DNA of 41,083 bases from the NCBI GenBank assembly GCA_021296255.1, contig JAGWAU010000005.1, positions 245,981 to 287,063 of the forward strand, in the 5' to 3' direction. Within the stretch, counting starts at the first letter, position 1. Every line of letters begins with the position of its first letter. The stretch is from Alphaproteobacteria bacterium. Lineage in GTDB: Bacteria > Pseudomonadota > Alphaproteobacteria > UBA2966. The notes below the pieces were generated by a model. That model was not told the DNA's origin. It did not search any database and saw only the letters and a list, made by a program, of their open reading frames with translations. This document shows, piece by piece, positions 15,902 through 24,441 of the stretch. A program made the position numbers and the translations under genes.

Positions 15902-17038
15902 ATGACCGACGTCATAATCGCGGGCTACGCGCGCTCCCCCTTCACGTTCGCGCGCAAGGGTGCACTGGCGGAGGTCCGGCCCGACGAAATCGCCAGCCAA
16001 GTCGTCCGCGGGCTCATCGAGGAAGCAGGCGTTGACCGGGAGGACCTGGAAGACGTCATCGTTGGCTGCGCGTTCCCCGAAGGGGAGCAAGGCGACAACG
16101 TGGCGCGCCTCGTCGGATTTCTGTCTGAGTTGCCCGTGACGACGGCCGGTACGACCGTCAACCGCTTCTGCGGGTCCTCCATGCAGTCCATTCACATGGC
16201 CGCGGGCGCGGTCAAGATGAACGCCGGAGAGGCGTTCGTATGCGCGGGTCTCGAATCGATGACCCGCGTACCCATGGGAGGATACAATTTCCTGCCTCAT
16301 CCGGGTCTCGCGGAGAAATATCCCGAGGCGTTCGTGGCGATGGGCATCACCGCCGAGAACCTCGCCAGGAAATATGACATCCATCGAGAGGAACAGCAGG
16401 AGTTCGCGGTGGCAAGCCACGCCAAGGCTCACGCGGCTCAACGGGAAGGCCGGCTCAACGACGAGATCGTCCCCATCGTCTTCGGAAACCTTCGAGTTGA
16501 GGAGGACGGCTGCATTCGGCCGGGTACGAATCAAGAGGCGCTCGACACGCTCGAGCCCGCATTCGACGCCGAAGGGACCGTAACGGCCGGTACGTCCTCG
16601 CCGCTAACCGACGGCGCGTCCTCGGTGCTGGTGTGCAGCGAGGACTACGCCGACCAGCACGGCCTCGAGAAGATGGCACGGATTCGGAGTATCGGGGTCT
16701 CCGGATGCGCACCGGAGATCATGGGCATCGGACCCGTCGAAGCGAGCCGGAAGGCACTGGAACGCGCGGGACTGACGATCGACGACATCGACGTTATCGA
16801 GCTCAACGAAGCGTTTGCCGCCCAATCGCTGGCCGTCATCAAGGAAGCGGGGTTCGACCAGGACAAGCTCAACCTCGACGGTGGCGCCATCGCGATCGGC
16901 CACCCCCTCGGGGCGAGCGGCGCGCGAATCACCGGTAAAGCGGCGTCGATCATGAACCGCGAAGGCAAGGAGCTCGCGCTGGCGACCATGTGCATCGGCG
17001 GCGGACAGGGCATCGCGACGGTCCTTGAGGCCTGCTGA
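15902..17038 (+). CDS. fadA: Thiolase (acetyl-CoA C-acyltransferase)
   Basis: This is a 378-residue degradative thiolase that cleaves 3-ketoacyl-CoA to acetyl-CoA and a shortened acyl-CoA. The nucleophile Cys90 lies in VNRFCGSSMQSIHMAA, NEAF is at 302-305, His334 in AIGHPLGASG, and the second catalytic Cys364 in MCIGGGQG. The size is slightly shorter than the usual 390-400. ATG 15902 follows GGGAGG at about 10 bases. Its TGA is followed immediately by the next gene's ATG, so it pairs with the FadN-type multienzyme as a complete beta-oxidation unit. Confidence 0.9.
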   Translation: MTDVIIAGYARSPFTFARKGALAEVRPDEIASQVVRGLIEEAGVDREDLEDVIVGCAFPEGEQGDNVARLVGFLSELPVTTAGTTVNRFCGSSMQSIHMAAGAVKMNAGEAFVCAGLESMTRVPMGGYNFLPHPGLAEKYPEAFVAMGITAENLARKYDIHREEQQEFAVASHAKAHAAQREGRLNDEIVPIVFGNLRVEEDGCIRPGTNQEALDTLEPAFDAEGTVTAGTSSPLTDGASSVLVCSEDYADQHGLEKMARIRSIGVSGCAPEIMGIGPVEASRKALERAGLTIDDIDVIELNEAFAAQSLAVIKEAGFDQDKLNLDGGAIAIGHPLGASGARITGKAASIMNREGKELALATMCIGGGQGIATVLEAC

Positions 17039-19378
17039 ATGCCCGATATCGGCAAGGCGGCCGTGATCGGTGCCGGGCAGATGGGAAGCGCCATCGCCGC
17101 GCATGTCGCCAGCGCCGGCGTACCGGTGGTCCTGCTGGATATCGTCCCCGAAGGAGCGGACAACCGGAACGAACTGGCGGAAGGCGCTATCGCGGCGATG
17201 CTGAAGGCAACGCCGGCGCCGTTCATGCACCGAAGTTCGGCACGGCTGATCACGCCGGGCAATCTCGAGGATGACACCGGGCTACTGAGCGACGCGGACT
17301 GGATCTGCGAGGCCGTGGTCGAGGACCTCGACGTCAAGCAGAAAGTCTATCGGGCTGCCGACTCCGCCCGCAAGGCGGGATCGATCGTGACGTCGAACAC
17401 GTCGACCATCCCGCTTTCCCGCCTGGTCGAGGGGATGCCCGAGCCCTTTGCCTCCGACTTCGCGATCACGCACTTCTTCAACCCACCCCGGTACATGCGT
17501 CTGCTGGAATTCGTGCCGGGTCCGAACACGCGTTCCGAGGTGAGTGACTCGATCCGTGAATTCTGCGACGTGCGCCTCGGCAAGGAGGTCGTGCGCGCCA
17601 AAGACACCCCGGGATTCATCGGCAACCGAATCGGCATCTACTGGTCCTACGTCGCGATGAGCGAGGCGATTGCCTTGGGACTGACCGTCGAGGAAGCGGA
17701 TGCCGTCGTCGGTCCGCCAATGGGCATCCCGAAGACGGGGATCTTCGGGCTTGTCGATCTGACGGGCATCGACCTTGCACCCAAGGTCAACGCCACCATG
17801 CTCGCGATGCTTCCCCCGGAAGACGCCTTTTGTCGTGAATTCGACACGGAGGGGCCGCTGGTCTCCCTGCTCTCCGACATGGTTGCGGACGGCTACATCG
17901 GCCGTAAGGGAAAGGGTGGTTTCTACCGCATGCTGCGTGACGGCACGGCCCGCGAACTTCAGGCTCGGGACATCGAGACGGGCGAGTATCGCGCCGTGTC
18001 GAAACCCCGCCTGGACAGTGTCGAGGCCACCAAGGATAGCGGACTGCGGGCGCTTGTGGAGCATCCCGACAAGGGTGGCCGGTACGCCTGGCACGTGCTG
18101 TCCAGAGTGCTCGCCTATGCCGCGTCGCTGGTGCCCGACGTGGCCGAGGCGATTTCCGACATCGATCGGGCGATGACGTCCGGGTACGGATGGAAATTCG
18201 GTCCCTTGGAGATGATCGATCAACTCGGCTGCGACTGGTTCGCCGATCAACTGAAGGCGGAGGGGCGGGAGATCCCCCCGCTGCTGGACGCCGCGGCGGG
18301 GCGCCCGCTCTACCGCCAAGTGAAGCGCGACGTTCAGCAGCTTTCGCCGGAGGGCGAGTACGGCACGTTCGAGGCGTCGCCCGATGCGTGGCGCCTCGCG
18401 GACATGAAGCGCAACCGCGAGCCGATCACGAGGAACGGATCCGCGAGCCTTTGGGATGTGGGCGACGGGGTCGCCTGCCTCGAGTTTCACACCAAGATGA
18501 ACGCCATCGACGACGGCACGATCGACATGGTGCGTGAGGCCGCCACCATACACGAACGCGGATACAAGGCGCTGATCATCGGCCACGACGGCGACGATTT
18601 CTCGGTGGGCGCCAACGTCGGTATCGCCCTGTTCGCCGCCAACGCCGCGATGTGGGCGCTGATCGAACGGAAGTTGTCGGAGGGGCAACAGGCGTTCCTG
18701 GCGCTCAAGTATGCGCCTTTCCCCGTCGTCGGAGCGCCGGCAGGCATGGCGCTCGGCGGCGGGTGCGAAATCATGATGCATTGCGATGCCGTGCAGGCGC
18801 ATGCCGAGACCTACATCGGCTTGGTCGAAACCGGCGTGGGACTGGTCCCCGGCTGGGGCGGCACCAAGGAACTGATCACCCGCACATTCGCGCGGAAAGG
18901 CCGCCCCGGCGGGCCCATGCCGCCGGTTCTCGACACCTTCGAAACCATCAGCCTTGCCAAGGTGTCGGGGTCGGCCCGGGAAGCCCTCGATCTTCATTAC
19001 CTGGGACCGCAGGACGGCATCACCATGAACCGGTGCCGGGTGCTGGCGGACGCCAAGGCCAGGGCCTTGTCTCTGGTCGAAGGCTACGAACCGCCTCCGT
19101 CTCCCGAGATCAGTCTTCCCGGTCCGAGCGGACGGGCGACCTTGACGCTCGTCGTGGACGATGTGGTGCGGCGGGGAAAGGCGACGGCGTACGATCGCGT
19201 GGTCGCAGGCGCCTTGGCGGACGTGGTCACGGGTGGCGAGACCGACGTTACGCGAAGCCTCGACGAGCATCGGTTGCTCGCCCTGGAACGCAAGGCGTTC
19301 ATGGCACTGATTCGCCGGACGAAGACGCTGGATCGGATCGAGCATATGCTGGACACGGGCAAGCCCCTGCGGAACTAG
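17039..19378 (+). CDS. 3-hydroxyacyl-CoA dehydrogenase/enoyl-CoA hydratase fusion, FadN type
   Basis: This is a 779-residue bifunctional beta-oxidation enzyme with the dehydrogenase first. The NAD-binding motif GAGQMG is at 11-16, followed by SNTSTIPLSRL and THFFNPPRYMRLLEFV with the catalytic-His region. Two 3HCDH C-terminal units span roughly 185-440. The crotonase domain is at about 470-690, with Glu577 in GGGCEIMMHCD and Glu597 in GLVETGVGLVPGWGG. Their 20-residue spacing matches the hydratase glutamate pair of rat crotonase. The order matches B. subtilis FadN rather than E. coli FadB. It is directly abutted to the upstream thiolase and 10 bases ahead of an acyl-CoA dehydrogenase. Confidence 0.92.
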   Translation: MPDIGKAAVIGAGQMGSAIAAHVASAGVPVVLLDIVPEGADNRNELAEGAIAAMLKATPAPFMHRSSARLITPGNLEDDTGLLSDADWICEAVVEDLDVKQKVYRAADSARKAGSIVTSNTSTIPLSRLVEGMPEPFASDFAITHFFNPPRYMRLLEFVPGPNTRSEVSDSIREFCDVRLGKEVVRAKDTPGFIGNRIGIYWSYVAMSEAIALGLTVEEADAVVGPPMGIPKTGIFGLVDLTGIDLAPKVNATMLAMLPPEDAFCREFDTEGPLVSLLSDMVADGYIGRKGKGGFYRMLRDGTARELQARDIETGEYRAVSKPRLDSVEATKDSGLRALVEHPDKGGRYAWHVLSRVLAYAASLVPDVAEAISDIDRAMTSGYGWKFGPLEMIDQLGCDWFADQLKAEGREIPPLLDAAAGRPLYRQVKRDVQQLSPEGEYGTFEASPDAWRLADMKRNREPITRNGSASLWDVGDGVACLEFHTKMNAIDDGTIDMVREAATIHERGYKALIIGHDGDDFSVGANVGIALFAANAAMWALIERKLSEGQQAFLALKYAPFPVVGAPAGMALGGGCEIMMHCDAVQAHAETYIGLVETGVGLVPGWGGTKELITRTFARKGRPGGPMPPVLDTFETISLAKVSGSAREALDLHYLGPQDGITMNRCRVLADAKARALSLVEGYEPPPSPEISLPGPSGRATLTLVVDDVVRRGKATAYDRVVAGALADVVTGGETDVTRSLDEHRLLALERKAFMALIRRTKTLDRIEHMLDTGKPLRN

Positions 19379-19388
19379 GAGACCGGTC

Positions 19389-21179
19389 GTGACCGCCTAT
19401 CACGCTCCCTTGCGCGACCATCGGTTCGTGTTGCATGAGCTGTTGCAGGTCGAGCGATACCGGAACATCCCGGCCTTCGCCGACGCGGCGCGGGAAACGG
19501 TCGATTCCGTGCTGGAAGAAGGCGGCCGGATGGCGGAGGAAGTTCTCTTTCCGCTGAACCGCAGCGGCGACGAAGAGGGATGCCACTTCGAGGACGGTGT
19601 CGTCACCACGCCTCACGGGTTCAAGGACGCTTACCGAACCTATCGCGAGGCGGGCTGGGTCGGTCTCGAGGGCAATCCGGAACATGGCGGCGCCGGGCTG
19701 CCCCAGATCGTCGCAACGAGCGTGGGCGAAATGGCGGGTTCGGCCAATCTCTCCTTCGAGACCTACGCGGGATTGACCATGGGGGCGGCACACACCATCG
19801 ACACCCATGGCGACGACGCGCAACGCGAGACCTACCTGCCCAAGATGTTCACCGGCGAATGGGGCGGCACCATGAATTTGACCGAGCCTCATTGCGGCAC
19901 CGACCTGGGGCTCCTCCGGACGCGGGCCGAACCACGAGAAGACGGGACGTACCGCATCACCGGCACGAAGATATTCATCTCCGCGGGTGAACACGATCTG
20001 ACGGAAAACATCATCCATCTGGTTCTCGCGCGCATCAGTGGCGCGCCGACGGGGACCCGTGGCATCAGTCTGTTCATCGTTCCCAAGTTCCTGACCGGGC
20101 CTGACGGCGGGCCTGGAGAACGCAACGCCGTCACCTGCGGGTCGATCGAACAGAAGATGGGCATCAAGGCGTCGGCGACGTGCGTCATGAACTATGACGG
20201 CGCCACGGCCTATCTGCTGGGCGAAGAGAACAGAGGCCTTCGCGCCATGTTCACGATGATGAACCGGGCTCGCCTGGGCGTCGGCGTCCAAGGTCTGGCG
20301 CTGGGAGAAATCGCCTATCAGAACGCGGCCGCATATGCGAAAGAACGGCTTCAGGGCCGCGCGCTGTCGGGCAGCACGTCACCGGGCTCGGCGGCCGACC
20401 CGATCATCGTTCATCCCGACGTGCGACGCATGCTCATGACCATGCGGGCGTTCACCGAGGGTGGTCGCGCCCTGGCGTTGTGGACCGCCTTTGCGCTGGA
20501 CATGTCACGCCACGACCCCGATGAACGGGCACGCCGTGACGCCGAAGATCTGGTCTCGCTCATCACCCCCGTCGTGAAGGCCTACTTGACGGATATGGGC
20601 TTCGAGACGGCCAATCTCGGCCTCCAGGTTCACGGCGGTGCCGGCTACATCCGCGAAACGGGAGTGGAACAGTTCGTGCGGGACGCCAGGATCACGCAGA
20701 TCTACGAGGGCACGAACGGCGTTCAGGCCCTCGACCTCGTAGGCCGCAAGATCCCGGCTCACTACGGTCGCGCGCTGCGGCAGGTGTTCCATCCGATCGA
20801 CCAGTTCATCGCGGATGCCGCCGAGGATGAAGACCTCAGGGATATGGCGGGTCTTCTGGGCAAGTCCTTCGGACGACTGCAACTGGCCACCGCGTGGATC
20901 GGGGAACAGGGTCTGAAGGATCCCGAACAGGCGGGCGGCGGGTCCCGTGACTACCTTCGCCTGTTTGCCTTGGTGGTGGTGGGGTATCTGTGGGCGCGGA
21001 TGGCGCAGACGGCACGAGACGCGCTCGGCCGGGGGACGGACGAGCGCGCGTTCTACGAGGCGAAGCTCGCGACCGCCAATTTCTTCCTCACGCGAATGCT
21101 TCCCGACACATCGTCACTGTTGTCCAAGATCATGTCGGGCAAGGATGCCATGATGGCGCTCGAGGCGGAGCAGTTCTGA
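19389..21179 (+). CDS. Acyl-CoA dehydrogenase, long form with C-terminal extension
   Basis: This is a 596-residue acyl-CoA dehydrogenase of the type with an extra C-terminal helical domain. Signatures are MNLTEPHCGTDLGLLRTRA (about 159-177), ITGTKIFISAGEHD, LGVGVQGLALGE, VHGGAGYIRETG and the active-site stretch IYEGTNGVQALDLVGRK (about 438-454). The Glu of YEG is the expected base. The start is GTG 19389, preceded by AGGAGACCGGTC. It carries out the first step of beta-oxidation alongside the FadN-type fusion and thiolase upstream. The chain length or branching of its substrate cannot be read from sequence. Confidence 0.92.
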   Translation: MTAYHAPLRDHRFVLHELLQVERYRNIPAFADAARETVDSVLEEGGRMAEEVLFPLNRSGDEEGCHFEDGVVTTPHGFKDAYRTYREAGWVGLEGNPEHGGAGLPQIVATSVGEMAGSANLSFETYAGLTMGAAHTIDTHGDDAQRETYLPKMFTGEWGGTMNLTEPHCGTDLGLLRTRAEPREDGTYRITGTKIFISAGEHDLTENIIHLVLARISGAPTGTRGISLFIVPKFLTGPDGGPGERNAVTCGSIEQKMGIKASATCVMNYDGATAYLLGEENRGLRAMFTMMNRARLGVGVQGLALGEIAYQNAAAYAKERLQGRALSGSTSPGSAADPIIVHPDVRRMLMTMRAFTEGGRALALWTAFALDMSRHDPDERARRDAEDLVSLITPVVKAYLTDMGFETANLGLQVHGGAGYIRETGVEQFVRDARITQIYEGTNGVQALDLVGRKIPAHYGRALRQVFHPIDQFIADAAEDEDLRDMAGLLGKSFGRLQLATAWIGEQGLKDPEQAGGGSRDYLRLFALVVVGYLWARMAQTARDALGRGTDERAFYEAKLATANFFLTRMLPDTSSLLSKIMSGKDAMMALEAEQF

Positions 21180-21191
21180 GACCGGACGTCG

Positions 21192-22373
21192 ATGCGCGAA
21201 AAGCCGCTTCACGGCGTGCGGGTCCTGGATCTGACCCGCCTGCTTCCCGGTCCGATCTGCACCCTGCACCTCGGAGACATGGGCGCCGACGTGATCAAGA
21301 TCGAAGACACGGGCGCGGGCGACTACGTCCGATGGCAAGAGCCGCTCCAAGTGGTTCACTCCCCGTATTTCCTTTGCCTTAACCGCAACAAGCGGTCGAT
21401 CACGCTCAACCTGCGATCGGAGACCGGTCACGACATCTTCATGTCGCTGGCCAAGGACGCCGACGTCGTCGTCGAAGGATTTCGGCCGGGCGTCGTCGAC
21501 CGGTTGGGCATAGGGTATGAGGCCGTCCGCGAGGCCAACCGGCGGATCGTTTACTGCGCCATATCGGGTTATGGGCAGGACGGACCTTACCGTCTGCGGG
21601 CCGGCCACGACGTCAACTACTGCTCCTATGCGGGCGTGACGGATCAGATCGGCATTGCCGGCGGCCCGCCCGTCGTACCGAATTTTCAGATCGCGGATGT
21701 TCTGGGTGGGGGTGCATCCGCCGCCGTCGGCATTCTCGGCGCGCTCGTCGACGCCCGTTCCAGCGGCGAGGGGCGGTACGTCGACGTATCCATGACCGAC
21801 TGCACCCTGGCCCACGCGGTGATCGCGTTCAGCAACATGCTGGCCTACCAGCGTCCGTTGGAGCGCGGAGAAGGATTCATCTCGGGAGAGCTCCCGTGTT
21901 ACAATATCTACGAGACTTCCGACGGTCGCCACATGTCGCTGGGCGCGCTGGAGGAGAAGTTCTGGCATGTCTTCTGTGATGCCGTTGAACGTCCGGACCT
22001 CAAGGAAAAGCACGTCCTCTCCGGCGATTCGGCGCGGGCGGCGAGGGAAGAGGTCGCGGAACTGTTCCGGTCCAAGCCCCAGTCACACTGGATTGCCGTC
22101 GGCGAAGAGCACGACTGCTGTCTCGCGCCGGTTCTGACCATCGCCGAATCAATGGAGAACCCTCAGCTTCAGCACCGGAAAATGTTCGTCGACACCGAGC
22201 ACCCCACCGACGGTCCCGTCAAACAGATCGCCTTCCCCATCAAGTTCAGCGACGATACGTTCACCGTTGAACGGCATGCGCCGGGTCACGGCGAACACAC
22301 GGAGGAAGTTCTGTCCGAACTCGGCTACACGTCCGCGGACGTGGTGCGACTGAAGGCCGAAGGTGTCGTCTGA
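21192..22373 (+). CDS. Class III CoA-transferase (CaiB/BaiF family)
   Basis: This is a 393-residue CoA-transferase that would activate a carboxylic acid by moving CoA from an acyl-CoA donor. The family opening is present (LHGVRVLDLTRLLPGPICTL, 6-25), as is GADVIKIEDTGAGDYVR (31-47). Asp169 in NFQIADVLGGGASAAVGILGAL is in the place of the catalytic Asp169 of formyl-CoA transferase. ATG 21192 follows the acyl-CoA dehydrogenase by 12 bases. It is the only substrate-activating enzyme seen in the cluster, since no acyl-CoA ligase is encoded, so the pathway substrate may be charged by CoA exchange. A racemase role (alpha-methylacyl-CoA racemase, same fold) is an alternative. Confidence 0.87.
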   Translation: MREKPLHGVRVLDLTRLLPGPICTLHLGDMGADVIKIEDTGAGDYVRWQEPLQVVHSPYFLCLNRNKRSITLNLRSETGHDIFMSLAKDADVVVEGFRPGVVDRLGIGYEAVREANRRIVYCAISGYGQDGPYRLRAGHDVNYCSYAGVTDQIGIAGGPPVVPNFQIADVLGGGASAAVGILGALVDARSSGEGRYVDVSMTDCTLAHAVIAFSNMLAYQRPLERGEGFISGELPCYNIYETSDGRHMSLGALEEKFWHVFCDAVERPDLKEKHVLSGDSARAAREEVAELFRSKPQSHWIAVGEEHDCCLAPVLTIAESMENPQLQHRKMFVDTEHPTDGPVKQIAFPIKFSDDTFTVERHAPGHGEHTEEVLSELGYTSADVVRLKAEGVV

Positions 22374-22389
22374 GCGTGCCGGCAACGGG

Positions 22390-23031
22390 ATGAGCGAACC
22401 TTCGTCCATCGACGATGCGGACGACGAGGGCAAAGAGGACGTCGAGCCGTTCGTCAAGCCGGTATTCGAATACATACGTGTTCGCATTGACGAAACCTTC
22501 AACAGAGAGCTTTCGGGTCCCGCCCGGAAGGCGGCCGAGGACATCTGGAAGAATTGGGAAGACATACGCGACGCGGTGACGGAGGGGGATGTTCTGCTGG
22601 TCCCCGACCCGTTCTTTCATTCAGTCAAATATCCGAGCCTGTCGAATTTCCACATGTACCGGGGCTTCGGCATCATCCTGCTCGGTACCGGCGCGGTGAC
22701 GGCCGTCATCGGCGCGGCGCTTGCGTCCATGTTCGGTCCGGTTCTCTGGCAGGGCTCCCTGATCTGTCTCGCCATCGGCGCCGGTGCCTTTTTCTGGGGG
22801 CGGTACGTCCAGGAACGGGACACGCGTGCTTACCGTAAGCGCATGGTTGAGCGGGTCGTCTGGCATCAGGAGGACGGCGGGATCGTCGACCTCTGCGTCG
22901 AATACCTTTCGGGCTCCATCGGGTTCGAAGGTCCGCACGGCCGGACATTCTGGCCCCAGTTCGCGTCCAATGCACTCACCGGCAAAACACGCATCGCCGA
23001 CGGGCGCGACCTCCAGAAAGTCTCGCGGTGA
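22390..23031 (+). CDS. Unknown two-TM membrane protein in beta-oxidation string
   Basis: This is a 213-residue protein that I do not recognise. An acidic N-terminal part (about 1-90, including DDADDEGKEDVE and an amphipathic stretch RIDETFNRELSGPARKAAEDIW) precedes two hydrophobic helices at about 92-113 and 118-139. A cytoplasmic-looking C-terminal domain of about 75 residues follows, starting with the basic segment YVQERDTRAYRKRMVERVVWHQ. The start is ATG 22390; GTG 22363 overlaps the CoA-transferase stop by 11 bases and adds nine residues. It sits between a CoA-transferase and a thiolase on the same strand, which suggests membrane anchoring or sensing for the pathway, but nothing in the sequence proves this. 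Confidence 0.7.
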   Translation: MSEPSSIDDADDEGKEDVEPFVKPVFEYIRVRIDETFNRELSGPARKAAEDIWKNWEDIRDAVTEGDVLLVPDPFFHSVKYPSLSNFHMYRGFGIILLGTGAVTAVIGAALASMFGPVLWQGSLICLAIGAGAFFWGRYVQERDTRAYRKRMVERVVWHQEDGGIVDLCVEYLSGSIGFEGPHGRTFWPQFASNALTGKTRIADGRDLQKVSR

Positions 23032-23113
23032 TCGCGCGCAAACCGTTCGGCGCAGAACACGCATGAGGTCATGAAAGAGCCGATCCGCCGTACGCTGTAG
23101 GCCGGCCCCTTGC

Positions 23114-23141
23114 TTGCGCGGGGCGGCGGCGGCGTTAGGAT
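23114..23141 (+). promoter_or_regulatory. Candidate internal promoter before the second thiolase
   Basis: TTGCGC (23114-23119) and TAGGAT (23136-23141) are separated by 16 bp, inside the only long gap (172 bp) of the catabolic string. The -10 equals that of the importer promoter at 2781. It could express the thiolase/FadB pair on its own. Confidence 0.4.
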
Positions 23142-23203
23142 GAGCGCCGATGCCCCGGATCGCGCCACATCGGTCAGCCCATGACCGGAACGGAGAGTGA
23201 GCC

Positions 23204-24412
23204 ATGACCGACGCCTATATCTATGACGCCGTTCGCACGCCGCGCGGGGAAGGCAAGCCGAAAGGCGCTCTGAACGAAGTGTCGCCCGTCAGGTTGGCGG
23301 CGGCGGCGCTCGCCGCTCTGCGCGACCGCAATGATCTCGACACATCATGCGTCGACGACGTGGTGCTCGGATGCTCGGAACCGGCCGGCGAGCAAGGGGC
23401 CGTCATTGCCCGGTCCGCCGTGCTGATGGCGGATTACGATCAATCTGTCTCGGGCGTGCAGATCAACCGTTTCTGTGCCTCGGGGCTCGAAGCGGTGAAC
23501 ATGGCGGCCGCCCAGGTCATGGCGGGACAAGCCGATCTCGCCATCGGCGGCGGGGTGGAGTCGATGTCGCGCGTGGCGATGGCGTCGAGTGGTGGCGCCT
23601 GGTTCGCGGATCCTCAAGTCGCGTTCAAGACGTACTACGTACAGCAGGGAATTTCCGCCGACCTGATCGCCACCAAATACGGATTTTCCCGGGACGATGT
23701 GGACGCCTACGCCGTCGAATCGCAGAAGCGCGCGGCGGAAGCCTGGGATGACGGACGTTTCAAGGAGTCCGTGGTGCCCGTGAAAGATCAGAACGACGCG
23801 ATTATCCTCGACCGTGACGAGCACGTGCGCCCGGACACGGACATGCAGGCGTTGGCCGCGCTGAATCCGGCGTTCGAGGAAATGGGCCGAGACTTGGGTT
23901 TCGATTCGGTGATCCTGCAGCGCTACCCGGAGGTCGAACGCATCGATCACGTGCATCACGCGGGCAATTCGAGCGGCATCGTCGATGGCGCGGGCGCCGT
24001 ACTCGTTGGTTCCAGGGAGATCGGCGATTCGCTTGGACTGAAACCGCGGGCGCGCATCCGAAACTTCGGTTCCATCGGGAGCGAACCGAGCATCATGCTC
24101 ACCGGGCCCGCTCCCGTGACGCGGAAGGTGCTGGCGCGTGGTGGGATGGAAACGGGCGACATCGACCTCTACGAGCTCAACGAGGCGTTCGCGGCGGTCG
24201 TGCTCCGCTACATGCAGGACCTCGGGGTGCCGCACGACAGGATCAACGTCAACGGCGGCGCGATCGCGATGGGCCACCCGCTCGGGGCGACCGGCGCCAT
24301 GATACTGGGAACGCTGCTCGACGAGCTTGAGCGGCGCGATCTCGAGACCGGCCTCTGCACTCTGTGCATCGGGGCCGGCATGGGGGTCGCCATGGTGATC
24401 GAGCGCGTCTGA
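23204..24412 (+). CDS. Thiolase (acetyl-CoA C-acetyltransferase), FadA/FadI-like
   Basis: This is a 402-residue thiolase of full family length. The nucleophile Cys91 is in [20 protein letters not shown] at 326-329, His358 in [10 protein letters not shown] and Cys388 in LCIGAGMG. The N-terminus [22 protein letters not shown] is typical of long-chain 3-ketoacyl-CoA thiolases and AtoB-like acetyltransferases. The ATG at 23204 follows CGGAGAGTGAGCC. It is only distantly similar to the first thiolase of the cluster, so the two are not a recent duplication. It is followed after 29 bases by the FadB-type fusion, together a second complete beta-oxidation module. Confidence 0.92.
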   Translation: MTDAYIYDAVRTPRGEGKPKGALNEVSPVRLAAAALAALRDRNDLDTSCVDDVVLGCSEPAGEQGAVIARSAVLMADYDQSVSGVQINRFCASGLEAVNMAAAQVMAGQADLAIGGGVESMSRVAMASSGGAWFADPQVAFKTYYVQQGISADLIATKYGFSRDDVDAYAVESQKRAAEAWDDGRFKESVVPVKDQNDAIILDRDEHVRPDTDMQALAALNPAFEEMGRDLGFDSVILQRYPEVERIDHVHHAGNSSGIVDGAGAVLVGSREIGDSLGLKPRARIRNFGSIGSEPSIMLTGPAPVTRKVLARGGMETGDIDLYELNEAFAAVVLRYMQDLGVPHDRINVNGGAIAMGHPLGATGAMILGTLLDELERRDLETGLCTLCIGAGMGVAMVIERV

Positions 24413-24441
24413 GCCCGTCGTCCGGAACCCGGAAGGACACC

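Noticed and set aside
14032..15915. Minus-strand open frame of 627 codons opposite the AidB-like gene
   Set aside because: Same shadow effect; the plus-strand acyl-CoA dehydrogenase motifs and ribosome-binding site are clear.
17282..19345. Long minus-strand open frame of 687 codons opposite the FadN-type gene
   Set aside because: It is an antisense shadow of a high-GC gene: composition is rich in Arg, His and Gly, no domain is recognisable, and the plus-strand protein has all catalytic motifs.
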